From positions 1-43,107 of the IMG/VR virus record IMGVR_UViG_3300037234_000278: a DNA stretch of 43,107 nucleotides; one strand, 5' to 3'. Position numbers and translations under genes: made by a program. Source of the DNA: a virus. The notes beneath the pieces were generated by a model. It had not been told where the DNA came from. It worked only from the letters and a program-made list of their open reading frames with translations, and did no database searches. This document shows, piece after piece, positions 14,483 through 23,235 of this stretch; the first letter of the stretch is position 1; every line of letters starts with the position of its first letter.

Positions 14483-14927
14483 CTACAACAAGCTAGCCCT
14501 GAAGAAGCGCAAGCCTAAGAAGGCAATCAAGGTGAAGGCCAAGAGGAACGACTTCGAGCATGAGTACCAAGTCGAGGTAATCAAGTGGACCAGAAAGCAC
14601 GCGGGTATCTTCCCAGGTGTCGAAGGGATCTACTCAGTACCAAATGGGGCTCATGTTTCACCTCAGGAACGGGGCAGGCTTATAAGGGAAGGGATGAAGA
14701 AAGGAGTCTCGGATCTTGAACTTCCGGTAGCTAAGGGTGGATACTTCGGCCTCTACATTGAAATGAAATGTAAGGGTGGGACTACATCCAAAGACCAGAT
14801 TGCTTTCGGGGAGTTCGTAACAAACCAAGGGTATCTATTTAAGGTCTGCTGGAGTGCAGAGGAAGCAATTGCAGATTTGATTATTTACATGAATATGAAA
14901 CAAACAAAAGGAGGGGAGACCCTATGA
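14472..14927 (+). CDS. VRR-NUC domain nuclease
   Basis: A 151-residue PD-(D/E)XK-type nuclease of the VRR-NUC family, common in phages and possibly structure-specific (FAN1-like). The family pattern is visible: SVPNGAH near residue 56, GVSDLEL near 77 with the catalytic Asp, YIEMKCK near 92 with the E-x-K pair, and a Gln (SKDQIAF) about 10 residues later. The N-terminus is very basic (KKRKPKKAIKVKAKR), suiting DNA contact. GGGAGGAGG precedes the start. It is grouped with ligase and HAD phosphatase, so it probably acts on branched or nicked DNA. Confidence 0.88.
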   Translation: MEHSYNKLALKKRKPKKAIKVKAKRNDFEHEYQVEVIKWTRKHAGIFPGVEGIYSVPNGAHVSPQERGRLIREGMKKGVSDLELPVAKGGYFGLYIEMKCKGGTTSKDQIAFGEFVTNQGYLFKVCWSAEEAIADLIIYMNMKQTKGGETL

Positions 14928-15112
14928 GAAAACAAGCAGGAGCGTGGGTTAAGTACAACCCCAAGAAGATAATAGCAGTAGAAGACTACGACCTCTGGGG
15001 AGCCTCAGGAGTCATAACCAAAGAAATCCTGGGGGTGTTCCTAACTAAAGAAATACCCTCGGTGGCGAACAAAATACTAATGGTCAGACGATCAGCAACA
15101 AAGGGGATATAG
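14924..15112 (+). CDS. Hypothetical 62-residue protein
   Basis: A small basic protein (MRKQAGAWVKYNPKKII at the start, MVRRSATKGI at the end), probably beta-rich, with start and stop tightly packed between the nuclease (4-nt overlap) and the ligase (no gap). Family not recognised. Confidence 0.65.
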   Translation: MRKQAGAWVKYNPKKIIAVEDYDLWGASGVITKEILGVFLTKEIPSVANKILMVRRSATKGI

Positions 15113-16474
15113 GTGAATGTATCTAAAATAATCAAAGAAATAAGAGCCTCAGAAGGGGCAACAGGTAAAGCCGAGACTCTAAAGAAGTACAAGGACGACG
15201 AAACGCTTCAGTGGGTGTTGAAGATGACTTACACTAAGCAGATTACTTTTGGGGTTAGACCTGAGACGCTTGACACACTGGAAGACCCTTCACCGATAGC
15301 TGTATCATTTGAGGAAACCCCGATACACCCCCAGAGTCTGCTGGAGAAGTTAGCCTCAAGAGAGTTAGCCGGTAACAAGGCCCGAGAAGCCATCAAGTAC
15401 GCTTTGGACGATACTGTGGCTGAAGATCAGTTTGTATTACTTGGCATCCTAGGTAGAAACCTCAAGATCGACATGAAAGCCAAGTCAATCAACAAAGTAA
15501 TGGGTAAAAACTTCATCCCTGAGACCCCTTACATGGGAGCTAAGTCCTATAACAAGAAGGCCGTAGAGAAGATCTTCGCGAAGCATGACTACGCATATTC
15601 TGAGATTAAAATGGATGGACGCTACATGAACATGATCGTTGAGCCTGATTCGGTTTATCTTGAATCCCGCCAAGGATTAGAAATGGGGCAGAACTTCCGT
15701 GATCACTTCGCAATGAATGGAGTCCTTGAATCGGGTGGGATTGTATTTAATGGGGAATTGACTATCCCAGGAACTTCAAGATACGAAAGTAATGGAATCA
15801 TAGCCTCCTACGTGGCGAATCCTGAGACTCCGATCCTACACAATGTAGTCTTCACCGTCTGGGACAGCCTACCCCTCTCAGCTTACCGTGAAGGTGTTTA
15901 TGACCTACAGAGGACCACAAGGTTGCATGACACAGGATTCCTCCTTAAATGCATCGACAGCCCGTTATTGCAGGTGATTGAGTGGGAAGCTGTATCTTCT
16001 GCAGAGGAAGCTCATGCTCACTATGTTTCTGCAGTATCTCGCGGTGAAGAAGGAACGATCCTTAAGACACCTACAGGTATCTGGAAGGCTGGTAAACCTG
16101 CATGGCAGATCAAATTCAAACCTGTTGAGTTATTTGACTTGAGGATCGTAGGTTACAACTACGGCAAGGCTGGAACTAAGAACGAAAAGGTGATAAGTAG
16201 TGTCAACGTGGAGTCTTCTGATGGGTTAGTGAAAGCTCGCGCTCAGGGGCTGAAAGAAGCCATGATGCAGCACATTACTGACAACCAAGACTCACTGATG
16301 GGGACTATTGTTGAAGTGAAAGGTATTCAGTTATCTTCGGATAGCGACGGTAATTATTCGATAATGAGCCCATACTTCGTTGCACTTAGGGATGATAAGG
16401 CATCAGCCCATAGTCTGGAGGAATGTCAGGCTATTCATGAGGCTAACGTGTCCCTTAATACAGGAGGCAAATAG
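15113..16474 (+). CDS. ATP-dependent DNA ligase
   Basis: A 453-residue ligase of the T4-like class that seals nicks using ATP. The adenylated lysine lies in the motif EIKMDGR (K166). Later motifs are FNGELTI (motif III, about 217), GEEGTILK (motif IV, about 312) and WQIKFKP (motif V, about 331), followed by the OB-fold. The N-terminal 130 residues resemble the helical DNA-binding domain of T4 ligase. The start is GTG 15113 with AAGGGG 7 nt upstream and no gap after the previous stop. The length is close to T4 ligase (487). Confidence 0.93.
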   Translation: MNVSKIIKEIRASEGATGKAETLKKYKDDETLQWVLKMTYTKQITFGVRPETLDTLEDPSPIAVSFEETPIHPQSLLEKLASRELAGNKAREAIKYALDDTVAEDQFVLLGILGRNLKIDMKAKSINKVMGKNFIPETPYMGAKSYNKKAVEKIFAKHDYAYSEIKMDGRYMNMIVEPDSVYLESRQGLEMGQNFRDHFAMNGVLESGGIVFNGELTIPGTSRYESNGIIASYVANPETPILHNVVFTVWDSLPLSAYREGVYDLQRTTRLHDTGFLLKCIDSPLLQVIEWEAVSSAEEAHAHYVSAVSRGEEGTILKTPTGIWKAGKPAWQIKFKPVELFDLRIVGYNYGKAGTKNEKVISSVNVESSDGLVKARAQGLKEAMMQHITDNQDSLMGTIVEVKGIQLSSDSDGNYSIMSPYFVALRDDKASAHSLEECQAIHEANVSLNTGGK

Positions 16475-16475
16475 G

Positions 16476-16697
16476 ATGGTTGATTTTGAAGGAAAGAAGC
16501 TCACCCCAGGCGAAAAGGTTATCGTGGTGTCGCCGCCTAATGGTCGGAGGCATTTGCTCTGGGGCTTGGTCGTAAATACAACCCCGAGAGGTGCTGTTGT
16601 CGAAATACAATTTGAGGAGAAGTGGGACGATAAGTCGTATTTGATAGAGCGTCACTATCTCAGCGAAGCCATATTTAGGAAGACGGTTATGCTATGA
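16476..16697 (+). CDS. Hypothetical SH3/KOW-like protein (73 residues)
   Basis: I start at ATG 16476, which has AGGAGG 7 nt upstream, not at an ATG further back inside the ligase. The product (LTPGEKVIVVSPPNGRRHLL then GLVVNTTPRGAVVEI) looks like a small beta-barrel. It overlaps the phosphatase start by 4 nt. Function unknown. Confidence 0.7.
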   Translation: MVDFEGKKLTPGEKVIVVSPPNGRRHLLWGLVVNTTPRGAVVEIQFEEKWDDKSYLIERHYLSEAIFRKTVML

Positions 16698-17146
16698 AAA
16701 CAAACCTAATAGTAGATATAGACGGCACAGTAGCCAAGGTCGGAGACAGACTCAAACACATTCAACAGGAGCGTCCCGACTGGGATAGCTTCTACAAGGG
16801 GTGTGGAGAGGACGAGCCACATACCGACATACTTCTAATGGCTGTGACGTTGAGTATGAAGCTTAATCTGAGGTTAGTGTTCTGTACTGGTCGCCGTGAG
16901 TTCCACAGGGCTGAGACCGAGGAATGGCTGATGAACCATGCTGTGCTAGGTAGGGGCGAGTACTCCCTACTCATGCGACCAACAGGCGATAAACGACACG
17001 ACACCCAAGTCAAACCCGAGCTCCTGAAGAACGCCGGATTCGATACCGATAACGTGTGGATGATTCTGGAAGACCGTAACTCAATGGTCGCTAAGTGGCG
17101 TGAGTTAGGTTTCCGTTGCTTGCAAGTAGCTGAAGGGGATTTCTAA
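16694..17146 (+). CDS. HAD-family phosphatase, polynucleotide 3'-phosphatase-like
   Basis: A 150-residue haloacid dehalogenase enzyme like the C-terminal domain of T4 polynucleotide kinase. The nucleophile motif is DIDGT (D8, D10), motif II is FCTGR (about 63-67), and the late acidic motif is LEDRNSMV (about 125). The kinase domain is absent. Next to DNA ligase and a nuclease, it probably removes 3'-phosphates so that ends can be ligated; a nucleotide phosphatase is the alternative. The stop (TAA 17144-17146) overlaps the stop of the convergent endolysin gene. Confidence 0.8.
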   Translation: MKTNLIVDIDGTVAKVGDRLKHIQQERPDWDSFYKGCGEDEPHTDILLMAVTLSMKLNLRLVFCTGRREFHRAETEEWLMNHAVLGRGEYSLLMRPTGDKRHDTQVKPELLKNAGFDTDNVWMILEDRNSMVAKWRELGFRCLQVAEGDF

Positions 17147-17571
17147 AAGATAATCAAATCCGAACCAGGGGATTCTACCATCGTAGTGTGAATCCACCCA
17201 CGAGGCATAGTCTTCTCTGGTTCTTCTATCTTCCCAATGTGGTATTCTTTATGATCGGACTCTATAATCTCTAAAAGAGCCGACAGGTAGTGATGGTCGA
17301 AAGTCTTCAAATCCCAACACACCTCTTTCCTATAGCCCTTATGTCCTGACCAACGTGCCCCAATTTTACACCCCACAGGGCGAACACCTGAGTAGTCGAA
17401 ACCCATTCCAGCGTTGTTAATGTAGATTGGGTGGTTCAGCTTCTCTCTCAGAGCGTCTAGGGACCTCAGAGCGTACTCTGGGATCATCCGCCAAGCAAAG
17501 TTATGCCCCAAGACACTAAGTATCTCAGGGGCTACCAATTCCTCTATATCGAAGTGGGTACACTTGTACAC
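17143..17571 (-). CDS. Putative M15-type peptidase endolysin
   Basis: A 142-residue protein resembling D-Ala-D-Ala carboxypeptidase-like phage lysins. Candidate zinc ligands are the His in WSGHKG (about 78), the Asp in CWDLK (about 89) and the His in GWIHTTM (about 127). The N-terminus (FDIEELVAPEIL ... ALDALRE-like SLDALREKLNHPIYINNAG) matches the usual layout. It starts at GTG 17571 with a weak ribosome site and follows the tail fibre by 6 nt, a common place for lysis genes. The metal spacing is not exact, so the assignment is moderate. No holin was identified beside it. Confidence 0.6.
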   Translation of the reverse strand: MYKCTHFDIEELVAPEILSVLGHNFAWRMIPEYALRSLDALREKLNHPIYINNAGMGFDYSGVRPVGCKIGARWSGHKGYRKEVCWDLKTFDHHYLSALLEIIESDHKEYHIGKIEEPEKTMPRGWIHTTMVESPGSDLIIF

Positions 17572-17577
17572 TCTGGC

Positions 17578-18354
17578 CTACACTAACTCGATAGGTGTTG
17601 GGATTACTTCATAGGACACAGTTAGATCGTCAGCATACGCCCCACCTGTAAATGTACCGTCAACAAAGATACTTCCATTCCCGGCAACTTTGAATATCTT
17701 ACTAGCTCCCCCATTAACGAACGTAGTGCCAGCCGCTCCCGCACCTCTAGTGAGGAGATAACTAAGCACTGTAAGGGTTTCATCTTTGATAAGTATCTGT
17801 GACTGCTCACCCTGGTCGGCCTGTAATAGTCCATCTATTGTCACCTTAATCCAAGTACCTACTGGCTGCAAAGAAGCCCAACTAAGTTCAGCTATAGTTC
17901 CGTTGGTGTCAGTTATGGTGGATTTAGCCTTAATCTTCAGTTGGGTTCTAGCTGCCGTGGACAATTTTGCTGGGGTAACATTCTGATCAGAGATACCTGC
18001 AGTCTTAACCGCACTAGGGGCGATATTGAACGTGTCTACAGAGTCCCCACCTAAATGGCGAAATAGTACATTCTCATCCGTTATCTTAGCACTAGTCACA
18101 GCTTCATCGGACAGTGCCGATGTTCCAACAGCTTCGCTCTCAAAGATAGCAGTCTTCATCTGATCTTTGGTATCAAGCAAGGGGTCCATCATAGACAGCC
18201 CTGCAAACTCCAATACGTTCTTAATCTCTTCGGTAGTCGCCTGAGCCCATGAAGCAACCTGAGTGGAACCCGGAGTCCCACCAATAATATCTTTGTCTAC
18301 GAATACTGGGAAGGCTCCATCAGTATCCATATTTGCGCCGTTGTTATAATGCAT
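17578..18354 (-). CDS. Tail fibre / receptor-binding protein
   Basis: A 258-residue protein. The N-terminal segment (GTPGSTQVASWAQATTEEIK, about 28-47) is the baseplate-attachment pattern of many phage fibres, and residues of about 78-135 contain two to three repeats of the type ALSDEAVTSAKITD, GISDQNVTPAKLS. The C-terminal half is beta-rich and Gly-rich (GGASKIFKVAGNGSIFVDG), fit for a receptor-binding head. The start overlaps the upstream stop (TAATG). Confidence 0.75.
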   Translation of the reverse strand: MHYNNGANMDTDGAFPVFVDKDIIGGTPGSTQVASWAQATTEEIKNVLEFAGLSMMDPLLDTKDQMKTAIFESEAVGTSALSDEAVTSAKITDENVLFRHLGGDSVDTFNIAPSAVKTAGISDQNVTPAKLSTAARTQLKIKAKSTITDTNGTIAELSWASLQPVGTWIKVTIDGLLQADQGEQSQILIKDETLTVLSYLLTRGAGAAGTTFVNGGASKIFKVAGNGSIFVDGTFTGGAYADDLTVSYEVIPTPIELV

Positions 18355-18539
18355 TAAGACACCTTATTCCCTTCAGCAGGGGATTCATCTTCTTTCTGCA
18401 GCTTAATCACAGCCTCGGACATTACTTGCAGCCACAGTAAGGCTGATTGTCTCTCAGCAGCAGTCAGTTTGGTTTCGTTGACCACAGTTGCTAGAAATTG
18501 AGCCCCGCCGACCACATTAATTTTCTTATCGTCTTCCAT
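18354..18539 (-). CDS. Hypothetical 61-residue protein between fibre genes
   Basis: A helical protein with a charged C-terminus (KLQKEDESPAEGNKVS); no membrane segment is visible, so it is not a typical holin. Its place between two fibre-region genes suggests a fibre assembly or capping role, which is inference. Confidence 0.65.
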   Translation of the reverse strand: MEDDKKINVVGGAQFLATVVNETKLTAAERQSALLWLQVMSEAVIKLQKEDESPAEGNKVS

Positions 18540-18577
18540 CAGTTTGTTCCTTTTAATTGTTATTAGTTAAATATAGC

Positions 18578-18829
18578 TTAAGACTTACTATCAGCCACTA
18601 GGGTCAGTCTAGCTATTCGATTAGCTTCAAGCTCTTCAAATACTTCTTTGAGCTTTGTATTGATAGAGTCGTTGAAATCAGCCTTACAGTATTCCTGTGG
18701 CTTTTGTATCGCATCACCGTCCGAATCTTTTCCAGAATATCGAATCTTTGCGTTTTGTCCACCACCCGCGCCCCATCTTAGTTTGATGGTGGCATTTTGA
18801 AATTTTGTTTCTAAGTCTGTTGTTGTCAT
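18578..18829 (-). CDS. Hypothetical 83-residue tail-region protein
   Basis: A beta-rich first half (NATIKLRWGAGGGQNAKIRY) and a helical second half (INTKLKEVFEELEANRIARL). It follows the large fibre gene. It may be a small fibre accessory; the family is not recognised. Confidence 0.65.
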   Translation of the reverse strand: MTTTDLETKFQNATIKLRWGAGGGQNAKIRYSGKDSDGDAIQKPQEYCKADFNDSINTKLKEVFEELEANRIARLTLVADSKS

Positions 18830-18842
18830 TGCTTTAATTCCT

Positions 18843-20180
18843 TTATGTGGTCAATACGTTAACCCATGCACCGCTTTTTCTCAATCTTAATTCTTCTGTC
18901 CCTGTTTCATAATACAACATACCGTCTTCAGGCGTTGAGGGTGTCCCAGCCCTTTTTATTATACTTACAAGCCCCAATAAATTTCCATTTATTTTAGTAT
19001 CGTCATTCATTGTCAACATACCCGCATCAGATGAAAACACTGTTTCCCCGTCTTTTGCTTGTATCAAGCCATTTCTAATACCACTCCTGTACAAGCTAAA
19101 ATAATTATCCACTCCAGTATTTCCATCACCTAGGCGCATTTGTTCAGCACTAGAATTATCTATAGTGTGTGCCGATCCCGTTGATTTTGCATTTAATCTC
19201 CCGTATTCACTTGCGTCAAGTACTCCAGCTATATCAACATCAACCCCAATATCAACCAAAGTAGAATCAATATCCATCACATCTATAATATTAACCGAAT
19301 CACCGTGAATCTTCGTGGACTCACCTACTCCGTCAGTACCTAAATGGACGTTGAACAGATCACCTGTGGTGATGTCCATACTTCTACCAAACACCGCAAT
19401 GCCGTTAATGTCACTTACCGATAAACCCCCTCCAAACAATGAGGAGTTAGCCGTGTTACTGATCCAAGAACTGTGAGCTATAACGTGACATCCTGGCGAA
19501 TCTTCCGCATTAGATGAAACACCAAACATGCACAGATCACTACAGTTCTCATCGGCATACTGACTCGCGCCTATCATCCAATGATTCGCGCCTGTAACGG
19601 CTATATCTTTCCCGAATATGTAGTTGTTCTCGGGATCAACCCCACCCTCAGCAGCATATGTAGTGTTCTCACCAATATAAACGCTCTTCAAGGTCACGTC
19701 CGTCTCGATGGAGTCAGGTAGAAGGAGATCACCACTGAATTCACAGTTTATAGCCTCAACCGTACCGAAGAAGTTAGCTGACTGTCCTGATATGTTACCC
19801 TCTATGGTAACCGACGCGTCACTCTTTAAACGTAAGATCTTACCACTGGCGGCTTCTAGTCTTAACTCATCCCTGACTGAATCTGCGGAGATATGCCCAT
19901 AAGGATCTGTCCCGTTGTACCATTGGGCATAATTGTCATCTGCTGTAGCATCGTACCCTACCCGTAGGGATTCATCACTTACCGTAGTGGACACAACCCC
20001 ACCAACCGTCAAGTCGGAGATAATAGTCTGTGGAGAAGTGTCTGTCTTAGACACGTACACGTCAAACAACCCACCGATATCAATCTTGTAGTTACTAGAG
20101 CCTCGTTGACCTGGAAGCCATAGGTTCACAGGGTCGGTGGTGGTTAGGAGTTCGGATATCTTCTTATCAAATATTGGCAT
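18843..20180 (-). CDS. Tail fibre / tailspike-like structural protein
   Basis: A 445-residue protein. The N-terminus (KKISELLTTTDPVNLWLPGQ) is the usual phage-fibre opening, the centre is a long repetitive Asp/Gly/Ser beta region likely forming a beta-helix or trimeric fibre, and the C-terminus (PEDGMLYYETGTEELRLR) is the common fibre-tip pattern. It overlaps the baseplate gene by 1 nt. No enzymatic depolymerase motif was recognised. Confidence 0.78.
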   Translation of the reverse strand: MPIFDKKISELLTTTDPVNLWLPGQRGSSNYKIDIGGLFDVYVSKTDTSPQTIISDLTVGGVVSTTVSDESLRVGYDATADDNYAQWYNGTDPYGHISADSVRDELRLEAASGKILRLKSDASVTIEGNISGQSANFFGTVEAINCEFSGDLLLPDSIETDVTLKSVYIGENTTYAAEGGVDPENNYIFGKDIAVTGANHWMIGASQYADENCSDLCMFGVSSNAEDSPGCHVIAHSSWISNTANSSLFGGGLSVSDINGIAVFGRSMDITTGDLFNVHLGTDGVGESTKIHGDSVNIIDVMDIDSTLVDIGVDVDIAGVLDASEYGRLNAKSTGSAHTIDNSSAEQMRLGDGNTGVDNYFSLYRSGIRNGLIQAKDGETVFSSDAGMLTMNDDTKINGNLLGLVSIIKRAGTPSTPEDGMLYYETGTEELRLRKSGAWVNVLTT

Positions 20181-20863
20181 TAACCTGCCTCCCTTAAAAT
20201 ATGACCTTCAGTGTCAAGTAGTAATCCGTACCCACTTTCAAGCAGTATGTTTCCGCCTTCATCTGGAGGATTAATAAAATCTAAAATTATATGAGCTGGT
20301 TTCTTCTTAATCAGCAAATCCCTCATGGTGTCCCAATCAGAGCTTCCGTCATCGACACCCGTAGTCACGCTAACAACAGTCCAGTCGTAATAACCGCCCA
20401 TCTCGTTATCACCCATTTCCACATTACCCATCTCAAATCCATGAATAGGTATGATTACAGTATCGAGAGTGATCGTCCAGCCAAGGTTTGCAGCCCACTG
20501 GATCATTACTGCCTCAGTGATATGAATAGGGAGACCAAACACTTGCTCGAACATTATCTCCCTCTCCTCTATGTCCGTGAGGGCTATGGAGTATTCATCC
20601 AGCACATTCCCAGACAGTTCGTCCCATCTTGCGAAGTCATCTGCAGCTATGGGGTTTACTTCCTCATAGATTTTAAGGGTGTCCGATTCAGCTCTGTGGA
20701 ATTCACCAGCAAGCACATTCAGCAATTTGGACCACAGTGACCCACTAGTAGCATTGTCTGCCCAGATTTTACCCTTAGGCAGGAGGTTAAACAATTGCTT
20801 AGTGTAGTCAACTATCGAAGTTCTCTGAGGTACTTCTATGTCTGAAACTATTGGATAGGTCAT
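20180..20863 (-). CDS. Baseplate protein, Mu gp48 family (DUF2313-like)
   Basis: A 227-residue protein with the family opening TKQLFNLLPKGKIWADN and a Gly-Asn-rich stretch (MGNVEMGDNEMGG, about 150). In Mu-like phages it connects the baseplate wedge to the fibres. It follows the baseplate J-like gene in the same order as Mu gp47-gp48. Confidence 0.82.
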   Translation of the reverse strand: MTYPIVSDIEVPQRTSIVDYTKQLFNLLPKGKIWADNATSGSLWSKLLNVLAGEFHRAESDTLKIYEEVNPIAADDFARWDELSGNVLDEYSIALTDIEEREIMFEQVFGLPIHITEAVMIQWAANLGWTITLDTVIIPIHGFEMGNVEMGDNEMGGYYDWTVVSVTTGVDDGSSDWDTMRDLLIKKKPAHIILDFINPPDEGGNILLESGYGLLLDTEGHILREAG

Positions 20864-21957
20864 ACCGTTGGGAACCTCTGGATCTCAATATCCCCTGCTA
20901 GGAATATTCTAGTTATGTCTTCATTAACTATGTTCGCATTTGGGTAGTACTGTATGTTACTTCCGTCGTAACTCCATCTGTTAATTTGATAGTCTCCAGT
21001 CTTCCCAGTGACTGCGGATACGGCATCACGGATTATACCTATTCTCATATCCTGCCCAGGTCGAGCAGTGTCGATTAAGCCTTGGGTTATGTTCTCTTTA
21101 ATTTGCTCCACATTAGCTGTGGTGTAAGGTGAGACATAGATGATAGTGCTCAATAATGATGTGGTTAATTGTTCAACTTCACTGGTCGCTCCAACTACTT
21201 CCTTCTCATCCACAACAGCCTGAACAGCAGATAACACCGCACCACTAACTGGAGACATTTCAGGACCTGCGACTAGGCAGCCCACAAAACCAGCACCCTT
21301 CCACTCTTCAGCAGGAAGCACCCAAGCATATGCGACACCTTCAACACTTAAACACTGCAATTTAATATCCGTCTTATCGCCACTGGCTGGTTTATGGGCC
21401 CAGTATGTTAACACTCTCTCACGTAGAGCTTCTACGGATTCTTCAACATCACCACCTGTAGGGGCTGAAGTTACATCCGCAGTGGATAGGAAATCACTTG
21501 GGGGGTTTACGAAGTCCATCGTAGCGTCAGAAACATTACCAGAGGTTCCAGCAATAACAGCCTGAATATTCACATCTAAACTGGTAGCGTCGGTGAATAC
21601 GTAGTCGATAATGGTCTCAAATACGACACCACCGGCAGTCTGAAACTGCTCACCCTTATACAGAGTAGCTGCGTTCAATGACGTCACCGACAAGGTGCCT
21701 CTAGCTTGGGATTCTGATTTCTCAGGAACATTCCAAGTTCTAGCCAGTCTACGAAGGAATACCTCAGTAGCTGTGTCAGGTAGTAGGTTGTCCAGTATCT
21801 GGAACATGAAACCATAAAATAAATGTGAGGCTCCAGCCATAACCATAGCTAAGACACCAAGTAATGAATACCTAAGAATAGGTACGTCACTGGTTAATTG
21901 CGTTTCCATGTCAGCGACTATGCGATTATAAATAGTCAGTAATGAAGGTCTTTCCAT
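20860..21957 (-). CDS. Baseplate J-like protein (Mu gp47 family)
   Basis: A 365-residue wedge protein. Typical features are DNLLPDTATEVFLRRLARTW near 75-95, a Gly-Thr-Ser-Gly-Asn segment (IAGTSGNV, about 140) and the conserved ESVEALRERVLTYW region near 175. It forms the ring that contacts the sheath and triggers contraction. The order gp46-gp47-gp48 is kept. Confidence 0.9.
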   Translation of the reverse strand: MERPSLLTIYNRIVADMETQLTSDVPILRYSLLGVLAMVMAGASHLFYGFMFQILDNLLPDTATEVFLRRLARTWNVPEKSESQARGTLSVTSLNAATLYKGEQFQTAGGVVFETIIDYVFTDATSLDVNIQAVIAGTSGNVSDATMDFVNPPSDFLSTADVTSAPTGGDVEESVEALRERVLTYWAHKPASGDKTDIKLQCLSVEGVAYAWVLPAEEWKGAGFVGCLVAGPEMSPVSGAVLSAVQAVVDEKEVVGATSEVEQLTTSLLSTIIYVSPYTTANVEQIKENITQGLIDTARPGQDMRIGIIRDAVSAVTGKTGDYQINRWSYDGSNIQYYPNANIVNEDITRIFLAGDIEIQRFPTV

Positions 21958-21959
21958 TG

Positions 21960-22430
21960 TTATAGTCCTTTGCTCTCTTCAATCATTCTTTCCCAGTTAA
22001 GGGAATACTTAGTAGATAGTGGTTCTTCACCATCCCTGTAAATTATCACTTCCATCAATACCAAGTCGCCAGATCGTGTAGCCGATACGCCCACGTCACT
22101 AACAACTCCGTCCTCTAACATCCATTGAAGGGCTGAACCCATGTAGGTCTCAATAACCCCTAAAGTTTTATTGGTAATTTTACCTCTCTCAAGAGTCCAC
22201 AATTTGGAACCAAAAGAATAGCCAAGTATAACGTCTCCCCAAAATCCTCTCTTATCTGACCCGAAAGGTAAATCATCACCTTCTAAAGCTCTTGCATCGG
22301 AGAACAGGGATAACAGTATGGCAGTTTCAAGCCCTTCATCCATACGGAGATCGGAAGACCCCTCTTCTACCAACTCAATGTATCCAGGCAACAACCCGTT
22401 AAATAAAAACTTTAAATCGCCATCAACCAT
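21960..22430 (-). CDS. Baseplate wedge protein (Mu gp46 / gp25-like)
   Basis: A 156-residue protein matching the GP46 family: an early Asp-rich strand, ETAILLSLFSDARA (about 34-47), the Gly/Trp segment DKRGFWGD (about 58-65) and a C-terminal beta domain. It acts as the wedge component equivalent to T4 gp25. The start is 2 nt after the previous stop. Confidence 0.86.
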   Translation of the reverse strand: MVDGDLKFLFNGLLPGYIELVEEGSSDLRMDEGLETAILLSLFSDARALEGDDLPFGSDKRGFWGDVILGYSFGSKLWTLERGKITNKTLGVIETYMGSALQWMLEDGVVSDVGVSATRSGDLVLMEVIIYRDGEEPLSTKYSLNWERMIEESKGL

Positions 22431-22432
22431 AG

Positions 22433-22825
22433 TTACTCACCTAAAACCTTTGTTTGTCCCGCGTTTGTAATCTCAATTTTAAATTCTATTGGGTAGTCAA
22501 TCGGGGACGGACTAGCCGGTATCTTAGGGGTTGCCGAGATAGTTGCCGTCAAATCCCCTTCCCGAAGTACTAATTTCCCTTCAGCATTCACCTTAAAAGA
22601 TGAGGCTGAGAACTCCACTGTGTAGGGGCCTGGATCTGGAATCGTGGCATTAGCTGTAGGGACAGTTATAACTGTAGCCGTTACCGAAGTCCCATCCAAA
22701 TACACCCCCGCACTTACAGCCTTAACCTTGGTGGATACTGCTGTCACTGGAGTTATGGTGGCGACAACCGTGAGGTCATCAGGCAACATAGTGCAAAAAG
22801 CATTAGCTATTAATTTCCTGCTCAT
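22433..22825 (-). CDS. Hypothetical baseplate/spike-associated protein (130 residues)
   Basis: It lies between the gp45-like spike gene and the gp46-like gene, where Mu has no gene. It is beta-rich and Val/Thr/Ala-rich, with patterns such as STKVKAVSAGVYLDG and NAEGKLVLREGD that recall PAAR-like or spike-tip proteins. As the gp45-like protein is short, this gene may supply the membrane-piercing tip. That is inference; the family is not recognised. It is coupled to the spike gene by ATGA. Confidence 0.75.
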   Translation of the reverse strand: MSRKLIANAFCTMLPDDLTVVATITPVTAVSTKVKAVSAGVYLDGTSVTATVITVPTANATIPDPGPYTVEFSASSFKVNAEGKLVLREGDLTATISATPKIPASPSPIDYPIEFKIEITNAGQTKVLGE

Positions 22826-23235
22826 CTAAGCACCTCTAGATTCCCATTAATCAAAACTCCTGAAGTGGACATTACAATCGTGTTCCCGTGATTGTCTTCA
22901 ATATCGAATCCGCCTAGTGCATTCAGGAGGATCTTAGCACCGAACTTACTATACAGCACCACCTCGCCATCCTCAAGCCCTAGGATGCGCCAGGCCGAGC
23001 TATCGCAGGCTATAACAGTTGGATGGTCACTAGAGCCAGAAAGGTTCCCTACGACAGCCTCAGAGCCAACTGGAGGCTTACTAGATAGGCCGTAGTTTTG
23101 AATCCTCTCAACCTTGTCTCTGACAGAGCCTAAACTACCCTTCACCTTCATAGTTTGAAGCTTGGTGGAGTCATCCACAGAAACTACCGTATTGGCAGTA
23201 AGTAGGGATTTTATCATGTTGTACATGTGTTGCAT
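22822..23235 (-). CDS. Baseplate assembly/spike protein (Mu gp45, P2 gpV-like), short
   Basis: A 137-residue OB-fold plus beta-helix spike. The OB region (TMKVKGSLGSVRDKVERIQN, about 28-47) and the KFGAKILLNALGGFDIEDN strand-turn near 95-115 match the family. Mu gp45 is about 197 residues, so the C-terminal spike shaft here is short and I see no HxH iron site at its end. Confidence 0.82.
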   Translation of the reverse strand: MQHMYNMIKSLLTANTVVSVDDSTKLQTMKVKGSLGSVRDKVERIQNYGLSSKPPVGSEAVVGNLSGSSDHPTVIACDSSAWRILGLEDGEVVLYSKFGAKILLNALGGFDIEDNHGNTIVMSTSGVLINGNLEVLR

